Part shown: positions 46,301 to 54,470 of the stretch, piece by piece
Layout: the number at the start of each line of letters is the position of its first letter
Numbering within the stretch: position 1 is the stretch's first letter
DNA from: Flavobacterium circumlabens
GTDB taxonomy: Bacteria > Bacteroidota > Bacteroidia > Flavobacteriales > Flavobacteriaceae
Assembly: GCF_004345565.1 (NCBI RefSeq)
Contig: NZ_SLWA01000010.1
Location: forward strand, 1 to 64,000
DNA: 64,000 nucleotides
Direction: 5' to 3'
The notes under the pieces: generated by a model
The model's database searches: none
Told to the model about the DNA's origin: nothing
The model's input: the letters and a program-made list of their open reading frames with translations, nothing else
Made by a program: the position numbers and the translations under genes

Positions 46301-47782
46301 CCCACCGGAATTATGGCAGTGATCAACGGGGCAATGGCTTTATACAGTGCCATTCAGAGTTTTATAAAATACCTGCGTGAAATGCTGGAAGTAGTCAACT
46401 CCTTTGTCAATGGTGTAGCCGATATCGCAAAAGGAAATGTAACTACCGCTGCCAATTATCTCGAAAGAACTATGGGGCAGGCGATGCCAATTGTAATCGG
46501 GTTCCTGGCCAATCAGGTCGGACTTTCCGGAATTGGCGCAAGGGTTGGTGAAATGATTGTTTCTGTCCGTCAAATGGTTGATGAAGCACTGACCTGGTTA
46601 GTGAATAAGGCTGTGGATACGGGAATGGCATTGTTGGATAGAGCAATGGCTTTGGGTGGCAGTGTAAGAGATGCTATCCTTGATTGGTTAGGTCTGAGGA
46701 AACAATTTAATGCAGATGGTGAGAGTCATAATTTATTTTTAAGAGCAGTTGGAGGAATACCACAAATGTGGGTAGCAAGTGAAGAAATGCCTTTTTCAAT
46801 ATTTTTGACAAATAAACAAACTGAGATTACTGCAATAACAAATCCAACTACAAAGGCAAGAAAACAAGGAGCTTTAAATAGTGCGACTACTATATATAAT
46901 AATGACATTCTCAGAATAAAAAACTTATTAACTACAGAAACGGATCAATCCAGAAAAACTGATTTACAAAATCAATTAAATACTAAATTCAACGAAATAG
47001 TACCTTTCCTGGTCATTACCGGAATAGCCACTGGAGGAAAATTACCTGACACACATGTAGTCGTTGGAGGCAGTGGAGGCCGTGCAAGTTTTTCAGAAGC
47101 AGATCCATTAACTAAAAACGAAAGCAAAAAACCGCCAAGGGTTACCGCAGAACCTTTAGGATGGGCCAGCCATATAAAAACTATTAGTGATTATGATGAT
47201 ATTTATGTAAGGTTACATCTTTTGCACTTTGATTTAGGTGGACCAGGTAATGATACCGGTAATGTAACGCCGGGAAAAAAATCAGAGAACGGTATGATGT
47301 ACAATCAGGCAGAACAAAATGCTGTTAATTTAGTCCATTCTGAAAATAGAGTCTTATGGTATAGAGCAGAAGTCACTTCTTATCGATCAGAAGCCGGTTT
47401 TACAGATTTTGCTGAAGGAATAAGAGTAAGTTATGGATTTAAAGAAAAAAATGATTCTGGAGAATGGGCAAGAGTTGGCGGAGTGCTTTATAATAATGTA
47501 TTCCCGGTCAGCAAACCGGATCCTATGGGCTCCAGCAGTACAATACCTTCAATAAACGATGTTCCTGCCCGTTATTGGGATTTGGAGTTAAAAAACATTT
47601 CCGGAGCTCCATCAAGAACAGTTTTTAGAAATTGGGTTAATGCCAGAGGAGCCGCAAATTACCAGACATGGGCAGAACTTACTAATTCAAATGCATTCAA
47701 AACCGCGAATACCCAACAGGGAGGAACTTTAGAGGCTTGGTTTAGAGCCGCCGTAGCTGCAAACAAATTAATTGGATATTAG
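43388..47782 (+). CDS. DUF4157 polymorphic effector with putative nuclease tip
   Basis: This 1464-aa protein has a cargo-type N-terminal motif (about 26-54), a Gln/Lys/Glu-rich linker (60-255), and a DUF4157 domain with HELTH at 347-351. A long helical body (about 380-1100) contains three degenerate repeats around GYTLFTVIIGYDP (395), SLIKKIIKYDP (531) and GYSLVKVIIGRDP (668). After about residue 1104 (nt 46,700) base composition becomes more A+T-rich, and a distinct tip follows with LHLLHFDLGGPGND and GKKSENGMM, then E1309. This resembles H..LGG.G...N...P...N...E motifs of DNA/RNA non-specific endonuclease toxins. The tip and the next (immunity) gene share this composition. Confidence 0.82.
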   Translation: MSSFSPKTKASSPHSSSHQDKGPDAFFGVQAKLNIGKSNDKHEAEADRVADHVIANKKTANMETFFSPSSVVQKKLAEEVQKQEDQNQEIQQKTVAETITPVVQLKENPIQNKLDAKKPEKREINKDFSKPKTVIQNKPENKVQQKEEPPQNKKEVKKTETVPTKKVELKPEIQTKTEEEVQKKDEKSKEEKKTEIQQKPLAETVTPPVVQPKAENSTNTVAAKAVIQPKPEKEIQAKEEEEIQAKDDEKELQMSAGADANPSDTSNLENTLNSSKGGGSPLSGKVKTEMESGIGADFSNVRIHNDSAAVQMNKQLGAQAFATGNNIYFNEGKYNPNSQSGKHLLAHELTHTVQQGAAIRKKPEPTISPAPEMIQGSFLDLVPDWIINEARHIPGYTLFTVIIGYDPLREVDVERTPINLVEGLMGLVPFGTAIFDKLQEYGILQQVFDWVEGKLGELGLTIDSILDLVEKVWDEVSFPYTDIIDLVTEKFNELVNRITSFVSATVDQVITWIKEALIGVAEPILAENKAWSLIKKIIKYDPLRDEEVNATTVEILEDFLILIDKQTELEQMREKGTLQKTADWLDTQVGTFTSLLGELRGLITSAWDAIQPSNLANIADNLSTLAAQAGGFLQRVWDFASGVALKVLELVKESLLGWLSSQAATVRGYSLVKVIIGRDPFTNETVERSIPNLIRGFMSLMDGGEEQYAQMVETGAIARIAGEIEAAVATLNMTPAAIIQLFTDLWNSFTIDDLIHPLDAFVRIIEKFGEPIGRLIAFVAEIVRIVIVAILEIMNFPFDLIGNIITRAMQAIDDIKKDPIGFLKNILRAIKQGFVQFFDNIVTHLIDGVTGWLMSELKDANIPVLTDFTLKGVISWVLEVLGISMEKIWEKLAAHPRIGPARVARIRGMINTLEGIWTFIKDVQERGMAAIWDKIQEQLSNLWNTVLDAVKNFIMERIVNRITARLLSMLDPTGIMAVINGAMALYSAIQSFIKYLREMLEVVNSFVNGVADIAKGNVTTAANYLERTMGQAMPIVIGFLANQVGLSGIGARVGEMIVSVRQMVDEALTWLVNKAVDTGMALLDRAMALGGSVRDAILDWLGLRKQFNADGESHNLFLRAVGGIPQMWVASEEMPFSIFLTNKQTEITAITNPTTKARKQGALNSATTIYNNDILRIKNLLTTETDQSRKTDLQNQLNTKFNEIVPFLVITGIATGGKLPDTHVVVGGSGGRASFSEADPLTKNESKKPPRVTAEPLGWASHIKTISDYDDIYVRLHLLHFDLGGPGNDTGNVTPGKKSENGMMYNQAEQNAVNLVHSENRVLWYRAEVTSYRSEAGFTDFAEGIRVSYGFKEKNDSGEWARVGGVLYNNVFPVSKPDPMGSSSTIPSINDVPARYWDLELKNISGAPSRTVFRNWVNARGAANYQTWAELTNSNAFKTANTQQGGTLEAWFRAAVAANKLIGY

Positions 47783-47787
47783 AACTT

Positions 47788-48465
47788 ATGGAAAATTATT
47801 TAAAAAAAACAGAACAGTTTATTTCTGAATTAAAAGAGAATCCGAACATTTCCGATGTAACTTTTGAAAAAGGAATTGGAATCAAAGAAGAAGATTTTAC
47901 CGATTATTCGGAAGAATTTTCACTTGTAATCTCTGAAGAAGTCAAAAAATTCTATTCAGAATTTGACGGTCTTAAATTAGAATGGAAATACAATCCTGTC
48001 AAACAAAAATCACTGGAAGGATATGTTAACATACTCCCTTTTTATAAAATGGTCCTGGGAAATAATGATAATTTATGGGAAAATGAAATATGGGGAAAGC
48101 AAACTCCAGATAAGGATGTTGCATTTTATAAAAATCTGAAAATATTTGATTATTTCGAAAAAGATAATGTTCATTGCGTTTGCCTTGAAGTATCCGGTAA
48201 AACAATAACACCCAACTTATGGATTTTCAGAGAAGGTTACGAACCTGTTCCTATGAAGATCAATATAACAGAATACATTGAAAAATTAATTTACACAAAA
48301 GGTTTTTGGGGTTGGCAATACCTGTTTACGAATATAAATCTTTCTTTAGATAAACACGAAGGACTTCTGGCAGGTATTAAAGAATCAATAGAATCATGGT
48401 CAGAATTATTTTCTCCTGAAATCCTGACTAAAATTAAGAAGGATCTTGATCATATAATTAATTGA
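47788..48465 (+). CDS. SUKH (SMI1/KNR4) immunity protein
   Basis: This 225-aa soluble acidic protein starts 5 nt after the DUF4157 effector. Residues of about 44-70 (FSLVISEEVKKFYSEFDGLKLEW) and PNLWIFREGYEP match the SMI1/KNR4 (SUKH) fold, a widespread immunity family that neutralises nuclease and other toxin tips. Position and composition pair it with the effector's C-terminal domain. It has no signal peptide, so it would protect the cytoplasm, consistent with a nuclease tip. Confidence 0.75.
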   Translation: MENYLKKTEQFISELKENPNISDVTFEKGIGIKEEDFTDYSEEFSLVISEEVKKFYSEFDGLKLEWKYNPVKQKSLEGYVNILPFYKMVLGNNDNLWENEIWGKQTPDKDVAFYKNLKIFDYFEKDNVHCVCLEVSGKTITPNLWIFREGYEPVPMKINITEYIEKLIYTKGFWGWQYLFTNINLSLDKHEGLLAGIKESIESWSELFSPEILTKIKKDLDHIIN

Positions 48466-48487
48466 TATAATTCAAAAAACTTTAGTC

Positions 48488-49309
48488 ATGCAAAAAACAT
48501 TCTACCAAAAAGAACTGCTTATTAAAGCCACTCAACAAAGAAAAGGGCTAAATAATAACAAAAAAGACATTGAAAAAATTCAGTCCTGGCTTAATTTATT
48601 TGCCACTCAAAACCCAAACGCAGGAACTGCAACGGGTATCGACGGCGATTTTGGACCGGCCACAGAAAAAGCCGTACTGAATTTTCAAAAATTCAACGGC
48701 CTGTCCCAAACAGGAACTGTAGATCAAAAAGTATTCGATGTATTGGCAGCTCCTCTTAAGAAAGCTTTCGAAGACCCCATACCTGGCAATAATTTGAGAG
48801 ATTTGATTGTGAATACAGCCAAAAGCCATCTTAAAAATCACCCTTTCGAACTGGTAATCAACAATCAAAGTAATAGCGGACCTTGGGTACGAAGTTACAT
48901 GGACAATCACGAAGGAACAGACTGGTTTTGGTGCATGGGATTTGTTCAGGCCATCATTGACCAGGCGGCTTCTGTTCAGGGAAAAAACTTCAAAACGCTG
49001 ATGCCGTTAACCTACAGCTGTGATACAGTTGGCGTAACCGGTATTCAGAAAAAACTATTGACCCGCTTTCAAACGGCACGAACCAATCCGGCTTTGATAA
49101 AACCGGCAGATGTATTTCTGATTCAGAAAACAACAAACGACTGGTTTCATACCGGAATTGTAACTGCTGTTCATGGAGATCTGATTGAGACTATTGAAGG
49201 CAATACCAATTCTGATGGTTCTCATAACGGAAACGCGGTCATGAACAGAATCAGGAATTATAAACAATCCAAAATAGATTTTTTTTCAATTGAATCCTTA
49301 GTAGTATAA
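48488..49309 (+). CDS. Peptidoglycan-binding CHAP-type hydrolase in the eCIS cluster
   Basis: This 273-aa protein has an N-terminal peptidoglycan-binding module (about 25-90; GIDGDFGPATEKAVLNFQK) and a C-terminal papain-like CHAP/NlpC-P60-type domain (about 105-270). The domain has WFWCMGFVQ (Cys149), DWFHTGIVTAV (His221) and EGNTN (about 237-241) as the expected catalytic pieces. Such enzymes cut peptide bonds in peptidoglycan. There is no signal peptide, so it must reach the wall by lysis, by the injector, or on its exterior. It lies 2 nt before the AAA+ ATPase gene. Confidence 0.75.
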   Translation: MQKTFYQKELLIKATQQRKGLNNNKKDIEKIQSWLNLFATQNPNAGTATGIDGDFGPATEKAVLNFQKFNGLSQTGTVDQKVFDVLAAPLKKAFEDPIPGNNLRDLIVNTAKSHLKNHPFELVINNQSNSGPWVRSYMDNHEGTDWFWCMGFVQAIIDQAASVQGKNFKTLMPLTYSCDTVGVTGIQKKLLTRFQTARTNPALIKPADVFLIQKTTNDWFHTGIVTAVHGDLIETIEGNTNSDGSHNGNAVMNRIRNYKQSKIDFFSIESLVV

Positions 49310-49310
49310 A

Positions 49311-50615
49311 ATGGAAAATGTATTCACTTACTTAAAAAACCAATTCGCATTTCAGCTGGACACCCTTTTTCAGGTCGAAAACCCAATGGAAAAACCGGTT
49401 TTGAATCAAATCGATTCAACCGGATTTATCAACGAGTTCATCATTGAAAACAGTCTGACTGAAATCGATATTCTTTTATTGGGACTGGCGCTTGCTCCGC
49501 ATGTAAAACCGGATTTCCTGAGTTCGGTTATTGCCGAATATTTACCCAATGGCGGCGAATTGCCTGAATTTGGCGGCATCAAAACGAAAAACCACCGTGG
49601 CATTTTACCAACTGGTGAAACGGCTCAGTTTTTAGTTGGCGGAAATGATCTGGACAACCGAATTCTGTTCTATAATTACCTGCACAATCAGTCCTTTCTT
49701 TACCATAAAGGAATCATCAAAATAGATTCCGTTCCGAATGGCGAGCCGAAACTGAGCGGTCTGCTGATTTTAGAAGACGAATACATCGAAAAATTCATCA
49801 CCGGAAAAATTTTAAAACCGCAGCTCAGCAGTGTCTTTCCGGCACAATTGATAGAAACTTCACTGGAATGGGACGATTTGGTGCTCAATACTACTACGCT
49901 AAATAACATCAGGGAAATCGAAACCTGGCTCAAATTCAACGAGATTCTGCTTCACGAATGGGACATGAAAGCCAAGATAAAACCGGGTTTCAGAGTCATG
50001 TTTTACGGCGCACCCGGAACCGGAAAAACGCTTACGGCTTCACTTCTGGGAAAATATACCAAAAGAGACGTGTACCGAATTGATTTGTCTATGGTGATTT
50101 CGAAATACATCGGGGAAACCGAGAAAAACCTTTCTTCTCTTTTTGACAAAGCGGCTGACAAAGACTGGATTCTCTTTTTTGATGAAGCCGATGCCGTTTT
50201 CGGAAAAAGAACCAACGTCAGGGACGCACACGATAAATACGCCAATCAGGAAGTTTCGTATTTGCTGCAGCGTATCGAAAATCATCCCGGACTGGTTATT
50301 CTGGCTTCTAATTTTAAAACGAATATTGATACGGCTTTCACCCGAAGATTTCAGTCTATCATTGAGTTTGAAGTGCCTTCGTCTGGAGAACGTTTACAGC
50401 TTTGGGAGAACAACCTGCCTAAAGGAATTAAAATTGCTGAAGACGTCAATCTTAACGAGCTTTCAAAAAAATACGACATTACCGGTGCAAATATTGTCAA
50501 CATCATTCAATACGCCTGCCTGCGAACATTAGAAGACGAAAACGAAAGCATTAATCTCCATCACCTTATTCAGGGCATTAAAAAGGAATATGCGAAAGAA
50601 GGAAAAATGATGTGA
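49311..50615 (+). CDS. eCIS AAA+ ATPase (Pvc15-like)
   Basis: This 434-aa protein has an N-terminal adaptor domain (about 1-200) and an AAA+ domain. The Walker A motif is GAPGTGKT (233-240), Walker B is LFFDEADA (288-295), and an arginine pair TRRF (344-347) fits the Arg finger. This ATPase is a constant member of eCIS clusters, linked to effector handling or assembly; T6SS clusters use ClpV instead. It is the last gene of the plus-strand operon. Confidence 0.9.
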   Translation: MENVFTYLKNQFAFQLDTLFQVENPMEKPVLNQIDSTGFINEFIIENSLTEIDILLLGLALAPHVKPDFLSSVIAEYLPNGGELPEFGGIKTKNHRGILPTGETAQFLVGGNDLDNRILFYNYLHNQSFLYHKGIIKIDSVPNGEPKLSGLLILEDEYIEKFITGKILKPQLSSVFPAQLIETSLEWDDLVLNTTTLNNIREIETWLKFNEILLHEWDMKAKIKPGFRVMFYGAPGTGKTLTASLLGKYTKRDVYRIDLSMVISKYIGETEKNLSSLFDKAADKDWILFFDEADAVFGKRTNVRDAHDKYANQEVSYLLQRIENHPGLVILASNFKTNIDTAFTRRFQSIIEFEVPSSGERLQLWENNLPKGIKIAEDVNLNELSKKYDITGANIVNIIQYACLRTLEDENESINLHHLIQGIKKEYAKEGKMM

Positions 50616-50645
50616 GCAGGGCTGCTATGTTTTGGTTTACCGACA

Positions 50646-50771
50646 TTGTCACTTCGACGTAAAGAGACCCGATAGCGAACAGACGAAGTAAATCGCACTA
50701 GAAACTCCGTAACTAAAGTCGCCAATCTTTGTAGAATTACGAATGTGATTTCTCCTTCGTCGAAATGACAA
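50646..50771. repeat. Inverted-repeat-ended intergenic element
   Basis: The ends TTGTCACTTCGACG (50646 on) and CGTCGAAATGACAA (to 50771) are imperfect inverted repeats bordering about 125 nt. This resembles common non-coding elements of flavobacterial genomes (MITE- or REP-like). It fills the gap between convergent genes and may also act as a terminator for both. Confidence 0.55.
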
Positions 50772-50795
50772 ACTGTATGGGATTGATCCACAAAA

Positions 50796-52124
50796 TTATT
50801 CCTCAATCAGACAAATCACGAAAGTTGTTTTATCCTCGTGATTTCTAAAATCAAGATAACCGCCATGCGCTTCAATGATACTTTTGGAAAGCGTCAAGCC
50901 AATTCCGGCACCTTCTTTTCGGGTTGTGAAAAACGGAAGGAATATTTTATTTTCGATCTCAGGATCAATTCCGTTTCCGTTATCGGTAATTTTTATAAAA
51001 ACCCTGTTTTCCTTGACTTCAGCAGCAATTGTAATTTGTTTGTCTTCCCGGTCTTCCAAAGCGTGCATGGAATTGGTTAAAAGATTGATCAGCACCTGCT
51101 CGATTTGCTGATGGTCGACCAGAAGCAAATGATTAAATAAAATGGTATTAAGGACTTTTATCTGTTTGTTTTTGAATAACGGATTCATGACCTGAAAACA
51201 GTTCTCAATGAGTTTCCCCAGTTCTATTTTTTCTTTTTTGGGTGAAGGCAACATGGCTAATTTCCGGTACCCTTCTACAAATTTCTGCAGGAGATCACTT
51301 CGCCTCAGCATCGTTCCGACACCTTCTTTGATGTCTTCCAGATCATCGGATGAAATCGAATCCTGTTCGACCAGTTCCTGCAGGTTTTGGGAAATCGAAC
51401 GAATGGGCGTGATAGAATTTAAAAGCTCATGCGAAATTACTTTCATCAAATTGACCCAGGCTTCTTTTTCTTTTTTCTCGACTACATTCTGAATGGAATC
51501 CAGCAAAACGATGAAATAATCCAATTCGCAGATTTCTGTTCTCGAAGTCTGCATGACGAATGTCTGCGCATTTCGCTCATTGACACGGATTTCTAATGAC
51601 GTTTTGATTTCCTGAAAATCCTGTTCCTCGATGACTTCACATAAAGACGGCAGCTGACTTTTAAGCAATTTCCATTTGGAAACTTTTGGCACATCAAAAT
51701 GTTTCGAGAAATAATCGTTCATCAAAAAAACATTCCATTCGTTGTCTTCTTTTCTCAGAATAATAATTCCGGTCTCAATATTGTTTAAAATCGACGTATA
51801 AATAATATCTCGCGAAACCTGTTCGTTTTGTTTACTCTTTAAAATAGCATAGAGTTTAAAAAGATCATTCTGATTCGATTGATACCGGGAAAAATCCGAG
51901 GTGAAATCATTTTGTATGATTGAAGAAATGGTTTTGTCGTACACCATAATAAGGCTCTTTACATAAAAATACAATTCAATGAGCAGAAAGAGAACAATCA
52001 GAAAACCAAAAACAGGCGCAAAAACAAATTTGATTTTGTGCAGGTACAGCGAAAATTCAATCCCCGTCAGAATCAAAAGCAGTCTCAGGAAAATAAGGTT
52101 GTATGTTTTTAACGATTTAAGCAT
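50796..52124 (-). CDS. NtrB-like sensor histidine kinase
   Basis: This 442-aa protein has two N-terminal transmembrane helices (about 11-28 and 33-60), a PAS-like region (about 105-215), and a histidine kinase core: H-box VISHELLNSITPIRS (His232), N-box LLTNSMHALED, and G-boxes DNGNGIDP and GAGIGLTLSK. There is almost no periplasmic loop, so it probably senses a cytoplasmic or membrane signal. It lies 1 nt from the NtrC-type regulator gene and forms a pair with it. Confidence 0.85.
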   Translation of the reverse strand: MLKSLKTYNLIFLRLLLILTGIEFSLYLHKIKFVFAPVFGFLIVLFLLIELYFYVKSLIMVYDKTISSIIQNDFTSDFSRYQSNQNDLFKLYAILKSKQNEQVSRDIIYTSILNNIETGIIILRKEDNEWNVFLMNDYFSKHFDVPKVSKWKLLKSQLPSLCEVIEEQDFQEIKTSLEIRVNERNAQTFVMQTSRTEICELDYFIVLLDSIQNVVEKKEKEAWVNLMKVISHELLNSITPIRSISQNLQELVEQDSISSDDLEDIKEGVGTMLRRSDLLQKFVEGYRKLAMLPSPKKEKIELGKLIENCFQVMNPLFKNKQIKVLNTILFNHLLLVDHQQIEQVLINLLTNSMHALEDREDKQITIAAEVKENRVFIKITDNGNGIDPEIENKIFLPFFTTRKEGAGIGLTLSKSIIEAHGGYLDFRNHEDKTTFVICLIEE

Positions 52125-52125
52125 A

Positions 52126-53475
52126 TTAGTTCGTGCTGATGTTATATTTTTCTAAACGGCGGTACAGCGAACCTCGTGACAATCCCAGTTCTTCGGCCGT
52201 TTTACTGATATTGTTGTTGTTTTTTAGTAAGGCTCTTTCAACAGTTGCTTTCTCAACCGTAGAAAGCTGAATATCATCCGGATTGTCTTCATATTCCGTG
52301 ATCTGCTCCAGATCTAAATCTGCAATTGTAATGATATTGTTTTCACAGAGAATAACCGCCCGCTCTATTTTGTTTTCCATTTCACGGATGTTTCCGTTCC
52401 ATGCGTGTTTTTCAATTTGTTCCGGCACTTTAGGATCAAAAGTGATTTCGTCCCTTCCGTATTTTTCGATCATTTTTTCAAGAAGATAGGCTGCCAGTGG
52501 AATTTTGTCTTCATTCCGCTCGCGCAAAGGAGGCAGTACAATTTCCATCGTATTGATGCGATAATACAAATCTTCCCTGAAATTTTTATCTGCCACTTCC
52601 AGTTTCAGGTTTAAATTGGTTGCGGTGATAATCCTTACATTCAAAGGCCTTGGTTTTGATTCGCCCAGTCTGGTCACCATTTTACTTTGAATCACCTGCA
52701 GCAGTTTCGATTGCAGATGCAGTGGCACATTTCCGATTTCATCTAAAAAAATAGTTCCGTTCTGCGCCATTTCAAAACGTCCCGGAGTATCGATTTTGGC
52801 GTCTGTAAAAGCACCTTTGGCATAACCGAACAATTCGCTTTCGAAAATATTGGCATTCAAAGAACCTAAATCAACTGCGATAAAAGGCTGGTTTTTTCGT
52901 TCTGACTGGCTGTAAATATGATGGGCCAGTACAAATTTTCCCGTTCCGTTTTCACCCAGTATTAAAACGTTGGCATCGGTTTTGGCTACTTTGTCTGCCA
53001 GTGAATAGGCTTTTTTTATAATAGGCGAATGGCCTGTAAAAAACTCATCCTTAATTTCAGTATTCCTGTCTTTTTTCTGTTCTTTACGACTTTTATCAAC
53101 GGCTTGTTTGACCGATTCCAGCAATTTTATATTTTCCCAGGGTTTTAGAATATAATCAAACGCACCGTTTTTCAGGCCTTCAACGGCAGTTTCGACTTTT
53201 CCGAAAGCGGTCATTAAAATAACAACGGTTTTTGGAGAAAGGGTTTTTATTTCCTTCAATAGATATAAACCTTCTTTGCCGTCCTCAAAACCAATCCTGT
53301 AATTCATGTCAAGCAAAACAACATCAATAGTATTTTTGGCCAGTAATTCGACGATGTTTTTGGGATTATTGAGCGTATAAATGGTCTCAAAATACTTTTT
53401 CAGATACAATTTCGACGCAAAAAGGATGTCTTCCTGATCGTCTATAATTAATATTGAAGCATTGGTCTTTTTCAT
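52126..53475 (-). CDS. NtrC-family sigma-54 response regulator
   Basis: This 449-aa protein starts at the ATG at 53475, which begins directly on the receiver domain; a longer frame adds 19 unlikely residues. Order: receiver (about 5-125, phospho-Asp56 in VVLLDMNY), sigma-54 activator AAA+ domain (about 148-380), and Fis-type HTH (ISKTAEELGLSRGSLYRRLEKY). In the AAA+ domain the Walker A variant is GENGTGK (174-180) and GAFTDA (221-226) contacts sigma-54. The GAFTDA motif means it can activate sigma-54 promoters. The likely target is the divergent ABC exporter operon. Confidence 0.88.
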   Translation of the reverse strand: MKKTNASILIIDDQEDILFASKLYLKKYFETIYTLNNPKNIVELLAKNTIDVVLLDMNYRIGFEDGKEGLYLLKEIKTLSPKTVVILMTAFGKVETAVEGLKNGAFDYILKPWENIKLLESVKQAVDKSRKEQKKDRNTEIKDEFFTGHSPIIKKAYSLADKVAKTDANVLILGENGTGKFVLAHHIYSQSERKNQPFIAVDLGSLNANIFESELFGYAKGAFTDAKIDTPGRFEMAQNGTIFLDEIGNVPLHLQSKLLQVIQSKMVTRLGESKPRPLNVRIITATNLNLKLEVADKNFREDLYYRINTMEIVLPPLRERNEDKIPLAAYLLEKMIEKYGRDEITFDPKVPEQIEKHAWNGNIREMENKIERAVILCENNIITIADLDLEQITEYEDNPDDIQLSTVEKATVERALLKNNNNISKTAEELGLSRGSLYRRLEKYNISTN

Positions 53476-53575
53476 TTTTGTTCGGTTTTGGACGAAAGGT
53501 GTCCAATTATGGACAGTGGCTCTTTTTTTCAAATACTAAGATTTTAAAAATAAGGCAGTTATAATGTTTAATTTT

Positions 53576-53591
53576 TTGGCACGGAAATCAC
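53576..53591 (+). promoter_or_regulatory. Candidate sigma-54 promoter of the ABC exporter
   Basis: TTGGCACGGAAATCACA has a perfect -24 element (TGGCACG) and, at the right spacing, a -12 element with AC instead of GC. It lies 100 nt upstream of the divergent NtrC gene start and about 160 nt before the exporter ATPase gene. Confidence 0.4.
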
Positions 53592-53752
53592 ATTAGTCCT
53601 GATAAATCATTCATTATTAACCCCTTTCAAAAGTAAAAATAACAAAATAAATAGCTTTAAAAAATGGTTAATTATCTTAATTTTCAGACATGGTTCTTTT
53701 ACTTCGAAAACTAAGATTATTACGAAATCAATCCAATCAAAAAACAGCAATT

Positions 53753-54466
53753 ATGATCACTATTAAAAAACTTTCCAAAATTTTCAGAACAGAAGAAATC
53801 GAAACCAACGCATTAGCAGAAATTTCATTAACGATTAATCAGGGTGATTTTGTTTCAATTATGGGTCCGTCCGGAAGCGGAAAATCCACTTTATTAAATA
53901 TTGTCGGATTATTGGACAGCGCTTCAGCTGGCAGTTATTTGTTGCTTGGCCGGGAAATGATTGGATTAAAGGAGAAATTGAAATCGAAAGCCAGAAAAGA
54001 GAACATTGGATTTATTTTTCAGAATTTCAATTTAATTGATGAATTATCGGTTTATGACAATATCGAATTGCCACTGATTTACAATAATGTTCCTTCTTCG
54101 GAAAGAAAAACAAAAGTGCATGAAATTGCGACGAAATTAAATATTGCGCACCGGCTGAAACATTATCCGCAGCAACTTTCCGGAGGACAACAACAGCGTG
54201 TCGCGGTGGCCAGAGCCCTGATCAATGATCCGAAAATAATTCTTGCCGATGAACCTACGGGAAACCTGGACAGTAAAAACGGAAACGAAGTAATGGAATT
54301 ACTAACGAATCTGCATACCAACGGCGCTACGATTTTGATGGTAACGCACTCTGACTATGATGCTTCTTTTTCTCAAAAAACAATTTTAATGAAAGACGGA
54401 ATTATTCTTTCTGAAAAACTGAATCATAGAAATGTAGATGTTTTGGTAACCAATTCTAACCACTAG
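53753..54466 (+). CDS. ABC transporter ATPase, MacB/LolD type
   Basis: This 237-aa protein (start MITIKKLSKIFRTEEI at 53753; a longer frame from 53690 lacks a credible N-terminus) has Walker A GPSGSGKST (38-46), signature LSGGQQQRVAVARAL (142 on) and Walker B with DEPTGNLDS (166-174). It is the nucleotide-binding half of a MacB/Lol-type exporter that drives envelope processes by mechanotransmission. The two permease genes follow within 4 nt and 1 nt. Confidence 0.9.
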   Translation: MITIKKLSKIFRTEEIETNALAEISLTINQGDFVSIMGPSGSGKSTLLNIVGLLDSASAGSYLLLGREMIGLKEKLKSKARKENIGFIFQNFNLIDELSVYDNIELPLIYNNVPSSERKTKVHEIATKLNIAHRLKHYPQQLSGGQQQRVAVARALINDPKIILADEPTGNLDSKNGNEVMELLTNLHTNGATILMVTHSDYDASFSQKTILMKDGIILSEKLNHRNVDVLVTNSNH

Positions 54467-54470
54467 GATC

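Noticed and set aside
19674..50615. Interpretation as a type VI secretion system or a prophage tail
   Set aside because: There are no TssJLM/TssK-type membrane-complex or ClpV genes, and no capsid, terminase, portal or integrase. DUF4255, DUF4157, CIS_TMP and a Pvc15-type ATPase are eCIS markers.
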